DNA from: Cyanophora paradoxa
Taxonomy: Eukaryota; Glaucocystophyceae; Cyanophorales; Cyanophoraceae
NCBI GenBank assembly: GCA_004431415.1
Contig: QPMI01000571.1
Coordinates: forward strand, 1-64,000
Direction of reading: 5' to 3'
Length of the DNA stretch: 64,000 bases
Of this stretch, positions 31,342 through 44,400 are shown one piece after another. The translations under genes were made by a program, and so were the position numbers. The notes under the pieces are model-generated. The model was not told the origin of the DNA and ran no database searches. It saw only the letters and a program-made list of their open reading frames with translations. Numbering within the stretch: the stretch's first letter is position 1; each line of letters begins with the position of its first letter.

Positions 31342-32494
31342 TAGCTTAGGAAAGATTAAATTATTCTCTGCAAGCTAGCCTGTAGCTATAGCTAGTAGCT
31401 CACGATCGATTTTCGCTTGTTAATTTCTAGCTTTCTAGCTAGATCTGTGCAGAAACCATCACTGGTACCCCAGGCAAGCTGCTGAGGACGGATATCTAGA
31501 TAGCCGGAGACGTATGCAGGGGTGGGGGGGGGGGAGGGAGGGGAGCCGGAAGCGAAACGTTACTATCACGGGAGCCTACCCTGCTATCTCTGCTCTCTCC
31601 CGCTCTACGGCAACCAGATCTAAGCATTCCTTACTGTGTTGCACCCCTCGCGGTGCATATATAAAGCGCAGGTGATCGTGGAGCCTTTTTGAAGCACGAG
31701 CTGTTTGACGGCTGGCGCAAACCGTAAAAACGTCGAGCACCCGGCCCGGGCCCGGCTCGGAGGAACTTAAGCGCTAGCTTCGAATACGTGCAGTGCTGCT
31801 GCAGAAGGAAGCGCGTGAAGTGGAGGGCAGGAATTCGAAGGGCGGAGCGGGCCCGGAGCTGTCGGATATCGAATTCGAGGAGACTGTAGCTGCACCACGG
31901 CCCGTTTTGTTGGCCCCGGGGGCGCGGATCGCCAAGGTGGAGCAGCGCAGCGGAGGGAGTGCCGATGTAGGATGAATTTTCATGCAGATTCAGACCTGTT
32001 CGTGCCGCTCAGCGGCTAGGTCTCCAGCTTTCCCTTCTAATAAATTGGTCGAAAACTCTTTCTAATAAATTGGTCAAAAAGTATATGCATGCACCCGCAG
32101 AAATCATGCCCGGGTATTCCATGATGCACCCCGCAGGGCCCGCGGGGCAGGCTGCATTTAATCCAGCTGCGTTCAACTCGAACACATTGCAGGCTAAGAG
32201 ACATCGAAAGCATGCGAAAAGCTCGAAACGCGAACTAGCACATGTACCACAAACGAAATCGAATTCAAACAAAATGTCGACGTCCGCGCGTGTTCATGAT
32301 CAGATGCTAGCTGTAGCCACTGCAAATATGGTATCCTGCTGCGGTCTTAACTTCTCATTTATCAATGTACATGTGCTCGTCCTTTATTCAATTTAGTCTC
32401 AGAGTCTCAGAGTCTCAGAGTCTTGTAAGATCTCTACAGTTACCTACGTATAGAGGGTTTTTATCGGAAAGAACTTCGAATTCATCAATCAATT
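31342..32494. other. Spacer between the two convergent giant genes
   Basis: Mostly CTAG-rich spacer. A short plus frame at about 31793-31975 (KEAREVEGRNSKGG...) follows an acceptor-like GTGCAG and could be the relic of a cytoplasmic-tail exon from a related receptor, but support is weak. A short G-run lies at about 31506-31525. Four tandem AGTCTCAG units stand at 32395-32424, just beyond the stop of the REJ gene. Confidence 0.4.
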
Positions 32495-35400
32495 CTAGGC
32501 ACCGCGGCAGCCTCCGACGGCGAAGTGCGCCGCCGCCACCGCCGCCAAGGCGGCGAAAAGGAGGGCGAGCGCGGCCGAGGGGCGCGGGGCGGCCGCGGCG
32601 GATGCGTCGAGGAGGCGGGTCGAGAAGGGCATGATCACGGAGTCGGCCTGGGACGAGTACGAGAAGTCCGCCCCCTCCGGCGCCGAGAAGAAGGCGAACT
32701 GCGCATGCGCGCGGCGCTCAATTTCGCCGGCGGCTTTAGATTTCCTTTCAAATTCGATCTTCGTACCGTGGTGAGGTGGCTGCAGGTGGCGACGAAGGCT
32801 GTCGAGGCGTTCGAGGGGCGGCGCGCCTCCCCTCCGCAGGCCTTCTCGTTGACCCAGCGCCCCACGTTCTCGTTCCAGTACAGAAGCACAGCTGCGCGAA
32901 GCCGGTCAGAATTCGTACATGTCTTGCTTGCTGCAACAGGGACGACGCGGATCGGACCCTTCGTGCCGTTCGTCGCGAAGTTCTGGGGCGGGTTGTTGAA
33001 GGAGAAGGTGAAGGCGCCCTCCGCGCCCCGCCCGTCGAAGAGGCGCCGGCCGTCGAGCGAGCTCGCGTAGACCGTCATGATCTCGGACGCGATCCTGCGC
33101 ACTCGGCAGGTGAGCGAGCGGAGCGCCCGCGACCGCGGTCGCGAACGCACGTGGCGCCGCTGAAGGCGGTCGGGTACGGCGAGGCGCCCGCCTCGGCGGT
33201 CTCGAGGGACAGGACGACCTCCGCGTCCGCGCCGGCCCCCGCGGAGAGGCCCGCGGGCGAGAGGCTGACTTGGACTCCGCCAGACACGGAGGAGAGCACG
33301 CCGCCCGCGCCGCCCGCGCTCGCCGCGCACACTGGCGATGGCGGCGTCAGAGGCAAAAGGCGCGAAATTGGCGTAAATCGGCGACGGCCGCGGATCCATG
33401 GAGAGCGCGCGCACCGGTCGAGATGCGGGCGTTGCCGAAGGTGTAAGGGTCGGCGCCGCACACGGGGGGCCGCTGCAGGTACGCCAGCTGGCGCTGCGAG
33501 GCGGCGACGAGGGAGAGCACCCGGCTGGAGACGGCGGGCGGCCGCGCGCCCGTGACGTTGGCCGAGACGCTGCGGAGCGCGGCGAAGAGGCTGCTCTGCG
33601 CGCTCGCGTCGGCCGCCGCGTCGGGGAAGGCCGCAGGGTAGCTGGCGACGAGGCCGGAGAGGAACGAGGCGAGGGCGGTCAGGTTCCCGTCGGCGAAGAG
33701 CGGCGCCTGCGTCGACTCAGCGCGCGAGTCCTTGAAATTGGAGGGAAATTCGAGCGCGTGCGCACGTTCTTGGAGAGCTTCGCGGAGACGGCCGAGAGCT
33801 GCTCCAACGCGTCGGGCGCGTAGCTGCGCGCGCCGCCGGCGGCGGCGGCCGTCGCGTTCCCGACGGCGGAGAGGGCGAGCTTGTCCGCGGTGGCCTGCAG
33901 CATGCCGAGCATGCCGCCGAGGGAAGAGGCGATCTCGGCGTCCTGCTGGAGCGCGCGGCGGCGGTGGCGCAGGCCGCGCGCGCTCGTCCCGAGGAGCGAC
34001 TCGAAGGCCGACGAGAGGATGTCGAGCGTGGAGAGGAGCGTGGCGGTGTCTCCGAGCTGGTTGAGCGAGCCGAGGACGCGGGCCGCCGAGAGGACGTAGC
34101 CGCGCCTGTCATCTGTGTACGCCTTCGGCACCGTCACGGTGACCAGGCCGAGCTTGTACCTGCGGACGGCCTCAGCGGGAAAGCGGCAGAGGCGCAATAA
34201 CGCCTCGCACATGACGGAGGCGCCGTCGACGTCGACGCAGAGAGCGAGGATGGCGAGCTCGCCGCTCGCGCCGTAGCCGCGCGGGAGGATCGCCTTGACG
34301 CTGCCGTCCGTCGACAGGCCCGAGATGGTGTAGCTGTCGAGGAGGGCGCGCTTCTGCTCGACGGCGTCCTCGATGACTCCCGCCTCTGAGTACTTCGCGA
34401 TGCTGGCGGGGTCGGAGTTGACCGCGCGGAACTGGTAGCGGAGGGGTTTCGACTCGTCCAGCGTGTCAAAGCCTGGGCGCGTGGGGAGGTGAGATGCGAG
34501 CACAGGGATATCGAGTAAAATGGCAGAGTTTGCGCGGCAGACCCGAGCACGAGATGTCAAAGACGGTGCTGATTTCCTCGCCCTTGTTGGGCGAGACGGA
34601 GCAGACGCCCGGCGTCGGCGGCGACGACGCCGTCACGGCGGCCTCGGAGTAGCCCTTGAGGCCGTCGGCGGTGGCGGAGAGGCGGAACGCGTACGTGGCC
34701 GACGGAGTGAGGACGTTAGGGGCGACCAGCATGTTCAGCGCGTTGTAGGGCGTCAGGCGCGTCGTCGGGTCGTCCAGCCGAATGTCTCCTTGGACGGCCT
34801 CGTAAAGCAGGGTCACGTTGGTCTTGTCCGTCTTGACGCTGCCCAGAAGCGGAAGCGGGAACGCGCGGTTGTGCCGCAGGGGCGACGTCGTCCGCGCGGT
34901 GACGGAAACGGCGGGCGTGCCCTCCGGAACGACTGCGACGGTCAGCGTGGCCGTGTTGGACGTCCGCGAGCCGAGCGTCGCGGTCGCCGTGATGGTCACC
35001 TTCTCCGCGCTTCCGGCCGAGGCTGGATCGAACTGCAAAGGCTCTCAGACGCTTATATATTGTTAGCAGGCTTTTTATTCCAGGATCGTCACCTCGTAGG
35101 AGGACCCCGAATTCGAGACGCTCGCGCCGTTGACAGTCCAGGCATACGTCGGAGTGCCGACCTGCAAGTCAGGGTCGCTGAACGACGTCTGAATGAGCTT
35201 CGTGGCGCCGCGGGCAACCGACTGCGCGGTGCCTGCGCTCGCGTCAAGGCGGACGTCGACGTTTCGGAGCCAGCACAGGGTGCGGCGCGGGTGCACACCG
35301 CCGACGAAGGTGAGGGTCACGGGCTGGGCCGCCACGTCGATGGACACCGGCACGGTGACGGGCGGGAGGCCGGGCGCCGTCACGGAGAGCGTCATCTCGA

Positions 35401-38400
35401 AGACGCCGACACTGAGATAGTCCTTGGGGAACCCGATCTGGGGGCCGGTGAACGAGCCCACCGGTGTCGTCCAGCGGTAGGCAACCTGTTGAGCCCGGCC
35501 CCGCATTATAATCAATATCTCAAAGCATTACTGGGAAATAGTATCGAAGCGGAACAGTAACGCACGTCGCCGGAGTCGGACTTCTCGCCTTCGCACGTGT
35601 CGATCTTCGCGCGGGCAACCACAACAGTCGGGACGTTGCGGCGCGTCTTCACGCGGGTCGAGCCGTCCGAGATGCCGCTCAGCGTGACCATGGGGACGTT
35701 CATCGACAGCTTCTCGAACTGCGAAAAGCGGTTGTCAGCTAATCCAAGTCTGGAGAATTAATTATCTAGAAGGGAACGATTGTGGAAGCGCACGGTTAGC
35801 GTTGCCGATGACTGTTGATCCGAGCGCGCGAAGCGTGCAAACGTCAGCTTCAATGGCGATAGGGTTTGCAAGCATTCAGCAGAGTTCGCTCACCGACTTC
35901 TTGAAGCGGTTCGTCGCGTCGAAGCGAAGGCGGTAGTTGCCGGCAGCGAGAGCAGCGGGGAAGGTGCAGCTGCCATCAAGCGTGCAGTTGGCCAGGATAT
36001 TGGTGAGGCTCTGCGGCGCCTCCTCGACGGTCCAGCCCTGCAGCATGACTCAGAAGCAATACCGGCCCGGCGGCGGTGCAGGTGCGCACGCTGCTGATCA
36101 AGCCGCCCGCGACGCCAGTCACAGCGACGCGGACGGTGAATGGCGAGCACGAGCCGATCTTCGACGGCGCCTGCCGCGGCCTCTCAGCGTCTAGTCTAGA
36201 GCGACATCTTCTCAACTTCAGCGCTGGCGAACCTGAATGGCGATCTGCGGACTCTGTACGATGTCAGGCTCAGCAATGGTGGCGTTGGATTCCAGCGCTT
36301 CGGAGGTCTGCAGTGCATCGCTGCTCGCGATCGGGTACGGGATCGTTAAATAGCGCAAGACATCTTTAAATGCAGTGCGTCCAGATTCAAACCTCACTGC
36401 GCCCGGGAGAATGCGAATGACGTCACCCGGGACCACGGTCGCGCCCGCGCCAATCGTGATCAGAACGCTCTTGTCGTCAATCCACGAGCAGCGCGGCCTC
36501 TCTCCCAGAGTGGAGTTAGGCGAAGACAGCGCCATGATGCGGGCGCAGTCAGCGGCACCCTGGAACCTGCCGCAATGAAGGTTAACTTTACTGCTCTCGG
36601 CGTGTGCATTCAAGCGCACCCGGCGCGATCGGTGGGCAAGTCGAAAGTGGCGGCGATCTGATTGCCGACGCGGGTGAACTTGGCCGACTGGAGCTTGGGC
36701 GGCACGGAGTTGAGGGCGGGAAGTATGAAGACGGGGAAGGGCGAGCCGGCGATGTGCTGCAGGCCGCCGTACGAGTCCAGCAGAACGTTCACCAGCGAGG
36801 AGCCGCGCGGAACGATCGAGAACTTGACCTTGTACTCTCCGCCGCCAACTTCGGTGACTGAGGACGTCAGACACGGCGGCACGTTTGCCGAGCGCCCGCA
36901 GACGTCGCGCCTGCAAGCGCAGCATCTCGTGGTTAAAACCGATGGCGGCGCTCTAATTCATCAATCTGGTTCGTGCTCTCACCGTCCTGGGGGCGGGGCG
37001 CCGCCGTATGAGACGACGAACTTTGCTCCCGTTACGGGGTCGCCCTTGGCGTTCTTTGCGAGGACCTTGAATTCGTACTCCTGGAGCGACCGCAGCTCCG
37101 TTCCGGCGGACTGCGGGCCGCCGGACTCGCAGTTCTCGGCGACCGCTGCCGTCTCCGGCACATCGTCTCGCGCTCCCATCACGAAAACGCTCATCTGCGC
37201 GCAGATAAATCAGAATAAGCCGTGTGCAGGGCGAACGGCGTGACGCTTGGACGTCGACCTTGTGCTCCATCAAGAACCCATCGCTGGTGGAGACGGCGAA
37301 GGTGAAGGACCGCAGACCTTCGCGCCCGAATTATTTATATATATTAGTTCGGGCTTTTGCGAAATTATTGCATAGTTTGGAAATCGAACCCGGGGCTAGG
37401 CCGGCGAACTCGAAGTTCGCCTCCAGAGTGTCGTACTTCGTGGCGATCTGCCCCTTCGAATTGGTGGGGTCCTCCGGAAGCTCGGCGTTGAATTGAATGA
37501 GGCCGGCGCGCTCCTTCGAGATCTTGAGCCACTGCTGGTCGGCGGCCAGCGGCGGAGACGCGGAAGTAAGCGCCAATCGACCTATTTCGGAATTCGAAGT
37601 CAAATCGCGCAGCGCACGCATCAAACGATTGCATGGCCATGGCTCTACCTTCAACGGAGGCGAAAAGGACGCTTTCGCCGTAGTAGGTGTAGGTGCTGCC
37701 GCCGCCGCCGAGCAGGCGCCCGTTCACGGCGTACTCGACGGGCCTCTCGCGCAGCGTGTCGTAGAGCACGCCGGAGCGGAGGGTCATGTTCTTGATCGCG
37801 GTCGGGTCGACGACGAGCTCGCCGTACATGGACGGGCCGCCGTAGAACGCGGGGCCGGCGAGGGACGGGAACCGCGGCTGGAAGGCCGCAGCGACGGGCA
37901 CGACGGACGTGACGGCGGGGTCCGACGCGGTGATCACGAGGGCCGAGTAGTACGTTGGCGTCAGCGGGTCCGTCATCCCGACGCCGAGGACGCGGATCTT
38001 TACGGTCTGCGCCCGGTACGAGTGAGCGAGACGAGCAAGTGTGCATAATTTGGCCGCAGAGCATGCGCGCGCGTGCGCACCGCCGTGCCGCCTGCTGGGA
38101 TCGTATTGTCCGAGGGCATCTCGACGGTCGCCTTCAGGAAGAATTGCGGGCCGCTCTTTGCGAGAGACAGAGGCAGCGACGCATAGCCGTCAGCAGATTG
38201 CTTTGCGACGAGGTCGAGGATCGGCCGCGTATAAACCTGCGTCCTGCGCATGCATATGCCCAGACGTCGACGACGTCTCTACATTAGAGGTCTCTCAAGA
38301 CACGAGATCTAGAGGCTTCGGCTACAACGCACCTGAACGCTCCAGACACCGGACTGGGTGGCATCATGGACGAAGCGAGCGACTCGGGCGAGCCTGGCCC

Positions 38401-41400
38401 CAAGTCGCGCGGCGAGGCCCAAACACCGGACAAGGCGGCCTGGAAAGTGACGGCCCCGGACGTCGGGTTGGAGATGGTCACCTCCTGCTCCGTCGCCACG
38501 CCCATCTTCGCGTAGATGAAGGGGTGGCGTTGCACGCTGCTGCCACCTGCTCGGAGAACGCTGATCATGAGATCGGAGAACGGGCAGGCTCCCATGCCCG
38601 TATGCATATGGCACGTGCGCACCGACCACGTAATGCCGGATCGACACGACGCCGTTGAGAGCGTCGGCCGCGCTGGACGTGAAGGTGATTTTCGCAGTGT
38701 AGGGGCCAGGCGCGAGAGAGCTGGTGTCCACTTCCACGAGCAAAGAGTAGTAGTAGTGCTTCTTCGCATCGGCTGTGACCGTTCCGCTCGTCCCGAGGAG
38801 CTCCCGAATGGGATTGGTGTAGTATATGTAATTATAATCGCTCCACGCTTCTCTCCGGAGAAGGGAAATCTGCATAATCGCAGGAAGCCGCTCATGGTGA
38901 GATATCGCACGTGCACGAATTCGAACGAATCGCTCCATGCGCACCTTGATCCACCCGCTGTCGCTAGTGATAGAGAACGTCCCAGCGAAGTCCATCGGCA
39001 GCACGCAGCTTCCGATTGCAAACTTCGAGAAGACCTGCGGCCTGCTCGCGCTGTTGTTGAAGAATGTCCCGAGTCCCGTGTCTTTGAGGCTGTTGTACTC
39101 CAGATTGTCGTTCGATTTCGACGTCACGTAGCTAAAGAGCGTAGGGGGGCTGTACGAATCCACGAACGAGTCGATCTTCTGAACGGAGCAGAGATGCGGG
39201 CTGGCCGATGACGGAGCTCCGAGGTCGTGGTTGCGCAGGGTCCGCCCTCCAGCTTGAGCTCGCTGGCTCGCCGGAACCGCAGAGCCAGTAACCGGCGACG
39301 CGACGCCTCCATGATCAATCGATATCGGCTCGAGGCCGGGAGTGCCGAGCGAAGGATGCAGGCGAATAAGCGAATAGCCGACGCGCTTTTCCAGTTCCTG
39401 CAACAGCTCCTCCTCCGTTGGCGGAGCTTTCTCGACTGGCGAACCCGACGAAGACTGGGACCTGGAGGTAGTACTCGCGCTCCCGCCTTCTTGCGCCGCA
39501 GTTCGTGCGCTCAGATCCGATGACGCCGGCGCCGGCGCCGGCGCCGGTGCCGGTGCCGTTGCCGCTTGCACATCTAGAAGGGCCCGGGAAGTATACGTAC
39601 TCGGGCGCGGACCGCAAACGTCCGGCACCACGGAATTGGGGTCGGATCGAGAGTTGGCGATGCTCGCTGCGACGACGAAGGATTCGTCGAAATAGTTGGT
39701 CTCCGCGCACTTGATCGAGGCGACGCGCTGGACACGGAAAACGGTAGTATCACTTGTTTGCGACACGGTGGGAGGGATGTCGAGCGGGCAGTACGGGAGC
39801 CGCTTGAACACCGACTTGTCGCCAGTCAGATCCGCCGTCATTTCGATTGCGAACTCTTGGTTCGGCTGGATTTGCACGGGGTTGGACACGTTCAACGCGA
39901 TCGGGACGCGCACGAACACGTGCTCGGCCTCGGGAACCGTCTCCGTGCTCAGAGGCACGAGGCGCACGACCAGCTCCGGGATGGTGACCGTGCAGGTGAG
40001 AGCCGTTGTCCACGTGCTCGGCGTCTTCAGATAGAGGTTCGTCTTGGTGCTCCTGCCGTCCGCCAGGTAGAGTTCGACGTCGCCCATGCCGCTAGAGCCG
40101 GAAATCGACACTGAACCGCCATAGATAGGACCAGTGTTAACGTTGCTGCTCATGCGCTGCCTGAACGTGTTGCCTGAAGTGGAAACCCGCGGCCGAGTCA
40201 GCGCGCGTGCGAGCGCGAAGATCAGATCTTGTATATCATATGCATGGCCAAATTAAAGCGCAAACTCTGACCAGCGAGAAGGCCCAGAACCCGAATCCCA
40301 ACGGATATTCTGGACTCGTAGAACGGCGAAGCCGGCACCACAGTGAAGTTGGTCGCGTAGTACCCGGGCCGAAGAGTCCTCGCGTCGATTTCGAAGGGCA
40401 GGGGCGCAATTCGCGAGCGCTCGCTCACAGAACCGTAATAGTTATTCTTGTTGGATTGGAGGCTGTCCAGGCACATTGTGGTGGGATATCCCGGCGGCGT
40501 CGGCGGCGGGGAAGGGAACCGGAACGTCCCGGACGCTGTGTGGAAGCGCAGCCAAGTCGCGTTGTGCGGCCCGCTTATCGCGTAGGAGGTGGCCTGGGCC
40601 GCGCAGGAGACGGCCAGCACCAGCTCACCACCGTACTTGGTGCCCGACGCAACAGTTGCGAAAGTGCTTGACGTTCCGTACCAGTAATAATTCCCGTTCC
40701 ACATGCAGTAGTCCATGCACGATGGGGAACCGCCGCATTGCTGGAAACAGGATTGCCAATTCCCGACTGTGGGCAGCGGCCCGGAAGAGCTTGTGCTGAA
40801 CTGTAGGTAGGCACTCATAACGATAGCTGGAGACGATCGCGAACCTCGAGAGTCAGATGCGCAATTGCAACGAAAATGGACGAGCCGGGTTACTCACAGT
40901 GGAATGCCACAGCGGCCCCGCCGGCCGGCACAATCGGGTAGAAGCTGTCGGTAGTCTGGGCGAAGAGCCGGGATGCGTAGAGGCCCGGGACCGTCGGCGA
41001 GAAGACCGCGATGCCGGTGGCGAAGCCCGGGGCGGCCTCCGTGTTGGCCGGGAGGTTCAGCACGCCGGGGGAGACGGAGAGCCAGTTCCCCCCGTTGGGT
41101 ACGAGAAGCGTGGCCGTAACCGGCTTCGAAGGACTGGGGTTGGAGATCTGCGGCACAGGTTGATCGTAATCTTCTTGAAAGAACCGCAATATTTAATGTT
41201 AGAGGGGGCCGTCGAGGCACCTGGAACCCGGACGAAACTGGCGGCATGGAGGTGAAGTTCACCATCGAGATATTTGCGAAAGGATCTGCGAATGCGTGCA
41301 TTCAATTTGAGCCTCTTCATTAATCAAGCAATGCGTACTCTTCACGCTGACGACCGCGGACGCGACAGGGCCCGTGAACGTGGGGAAGTCGGGGAAGGTG

Positions 41401-44400
41401 AGGAGGAAGGTCGTGTTGTAGTCGCCAAAGTTGATCCCTGTGTCGGGGACGACGCCGATGGAGATTGCAGACATCGTATTAGGAGGGAGTGTGAAACCGG
41501 AGGCGTCGCCCGTGGCGCCGTAGCCCTGCGAGTTCAACCCCGAAGAATACGTTAACGATAGAGGTGTTATCCAGCCGACAGGTAATTTCCTTCTTACCGC
41601 CTTGAAGGTCAGCCACGGCAACTTCGGATTCGAAGTAGACGGGACGGCCCTGACGCTCGAGGGAGCCAAGGACCGCACGAGAAGCACAGCGGTGGGGGCC
41701 AGAGTGTACGGTATCGTCGCGAATGGCGCCGTCTCCTTCGTGCCGTACAAATTCCGCAAATCCGTGCAATACCCGTAGTAGCTATAGCTATTTGTAGACA
41801 ATCTGTGGCAATTCCCGGCGGAAGCGTAGCAGCCTGCGCCCGCGCAGGCCTGGACGTAGCTGCCTGCTACAGATGCGACCCGGCGCCCGTTGACCAGCGT
41901 GGTAGGGCCGCTGACGACGGCACAGTCGTCGGTGAGGCACCGGCAGGCGTCCACGGAGCACGAGCAGGAGGCGGCAGTGCCGAAACAGGAGCATTGAGGG
42001 CCCGTGGAGCTCGAGAGCGTCGAGCTGCTGGTGCAGAACTCGGGCTGGAACGTCCTCGTGTAACCACCGGCGATTACAGATGTAATAAATGGCGCTGATT
42101 GTAGCATGCGAAACGTTAACGGCAATCAGCTAGATCTAGATGAAATAAATCGAAGAGATCGTACGAGCGCACGTTTTACTTGGACGGAGAGGCGCGCGAC
42201 ACGTCCGTCGAACCTGGAATATTCGGGACAGGTGAGCGACAGATCCACGGCGTAGGATCCCGTGTCAATGACGCGATCAGAGGCGACGCCAAGCTGGAAG
42301 GAGATCGTCTCCCGCGCCGCCACTGTGATGGCGTTCGCGAGGTTCAGAACTGCACCGGTGGCCTGTTTGGGCGAATATATAATTATAACTTGAGCGAGCG
42401 ACCGGAAGCAACATCAATACACGTGCGCGAGCAATAGATGGCTTACTGATTTAATTTGGAGCCACGGCAGTGCGGGGGAGAGAGACAGGCGGATGGTGAC
42501 GGGGGTCGGGCGCGTGTTCGAGAAGAACAGAGCGGCTGCGGGCTCCGTCTGGTACGAGCGGACTTCGACGACGTAGGCGTCCTTCTCGGTGTCCTGCCGA
42601 CCCTCTGCGACGGGCAGGAAGACTTGAGCCGCCCGCACGTTCGAGCAGGGGAAGGCTGCTGTGGTATTCGGGCAGTAGCCGAAATTGTCAGTGATTCTTG
42701 CGGCAGGAAGGCTGGGGTCGACAACGGTGATGCCCCCTCCGGTCGTTCTCCAGCCCCAGCTGCCGTGACACGTCCATCGGAAGCCCGGTTCAGCATCGTA
42801 GTAATTGTACGGGTATCCGCCGTACACATCGTAGATAGATTTGCGCTCCGCGTAACACAGGTAAGCGTCAGGATCGGTTGGGGGTGCTGGGCGCGATGTG
42901 AAATCAAAGCTCGCTGTTTGTGGTGACGAATACATCTCGAGCTGGCAAGTGGCACCGAAGCACACGCGGCCTGGGCCAGTGACGCGGCCGCTTGCGGCAG
43001 TGAGAGGCCCGCTGGACACCGCGCAGTTGGCTTCCAAGCACGCGCATCTGGAGTAGCCGCACGAACACGCTTCGGCTGGACCATAGCAGAAGCACTGCTT
43101 CCCCTCAAAGTTGAGGGCTGCATTGCTGGAGCACACGGGTGCCTGAAGAAGCGAGAGTGCGACGGGAGGCCGAACGGCAAAAGGCCTTCTGACGTCCATC
43201 ACAGGGTGCACGGATGAGACAACGCCAGCAGAGTCGCGGCGGAAAGCAGACAGGGCAACGGGATTCGCCGTGAGTTTCAGCTCTGTTTTCGCCATGCCAA
43301 TGCTGAGATCGCTCTGATCGGCCCGCATGTAAACGTCAACGACCCTGCGCGTTGTTGGAAGAGGGGTTAGCGCCTCCAAGCTCGGCTGTTGTGTTCAATT
43401 ATAATGTGTGGGCGGGCGCACGCGGCCTGCATGGGCGCCAAGGTCCCGCTCGACGGAGAAAATGTGAGCCACGGAGCCGCAGAGCCCGCACCAAGCGACC
43501 AGGTGACCGCCTGCCTCCCGTAATTGATGAATACAAGTCCGTCGCTCCTGCTCATTATCAGCTCGGTTAGCTCATGTCGACCTTCATGATCAGCACCGGC
43601 GGCAAGATCTGGATGTGCCGACCTTTCAGGGACATCGGATCCGGCCAAGGTCTCTGCATAGAATTTGGTAGAGGTGATGTTGCATTCAATCGGGAGCTTC
43701 GCGCTATCAAGCACGATATTGGATCGTAGACAGCTTTGAAGGCTGTCCACTGAAGCGTTTCGAGGGGCGCCTCCATGCATGATACCTGAGAAGGTATGAT
43801 ATCGATATCTAGAGATATGCCCCTTAAAGGATCTGTGAGCATGTGAACCTTTCACGACGAATCGGAAGAGCTGAGGCTCGGCGACCGCCCCCGCCAGCGG
43901 CGCCTCCGGATCGTTGGTGGCAATGGTGAGCTTTGCGTTGGCCAGGGCCCACGTGTTCGCTTCCAGAGCTCCTAGCTTGCGCGTGGAGCTGGAGTACTGG
44001 CTCCGGGATCCTTTGGGAGAAAAGTATTTGTCTATGTCAGAATCGGCCAGTGGCAGAGCGGACAGCGGAACACCTGCGCTGCCCGTCAGACGGAGTTGCA
44101 AAAAAATTAATATAACATATATGATTAATCGCCTGCTTACCAGCGACATTGTACGAATACTGAATAAAGCCCTCGGAGCCCGGAGCGACTGTCACGGAAG
44201 CGGGGCTGAAAGTGATTCGGGCGTCGTTCGAGGAAGGAGTGAAGGTCGTCGACCGATCGGGCCGCGGGTTGCGTATCTTAATTTGCCCAGCAACAGCGGC
44301 ATCAGCTGCGCCACTCAGCAGAGTAAGAGGAAATTCGATATCTGAAGCGAATTTCACGCTGCCGGCGCACCTGCTGAGACGATGGCCTGCAGGGTCAGGC

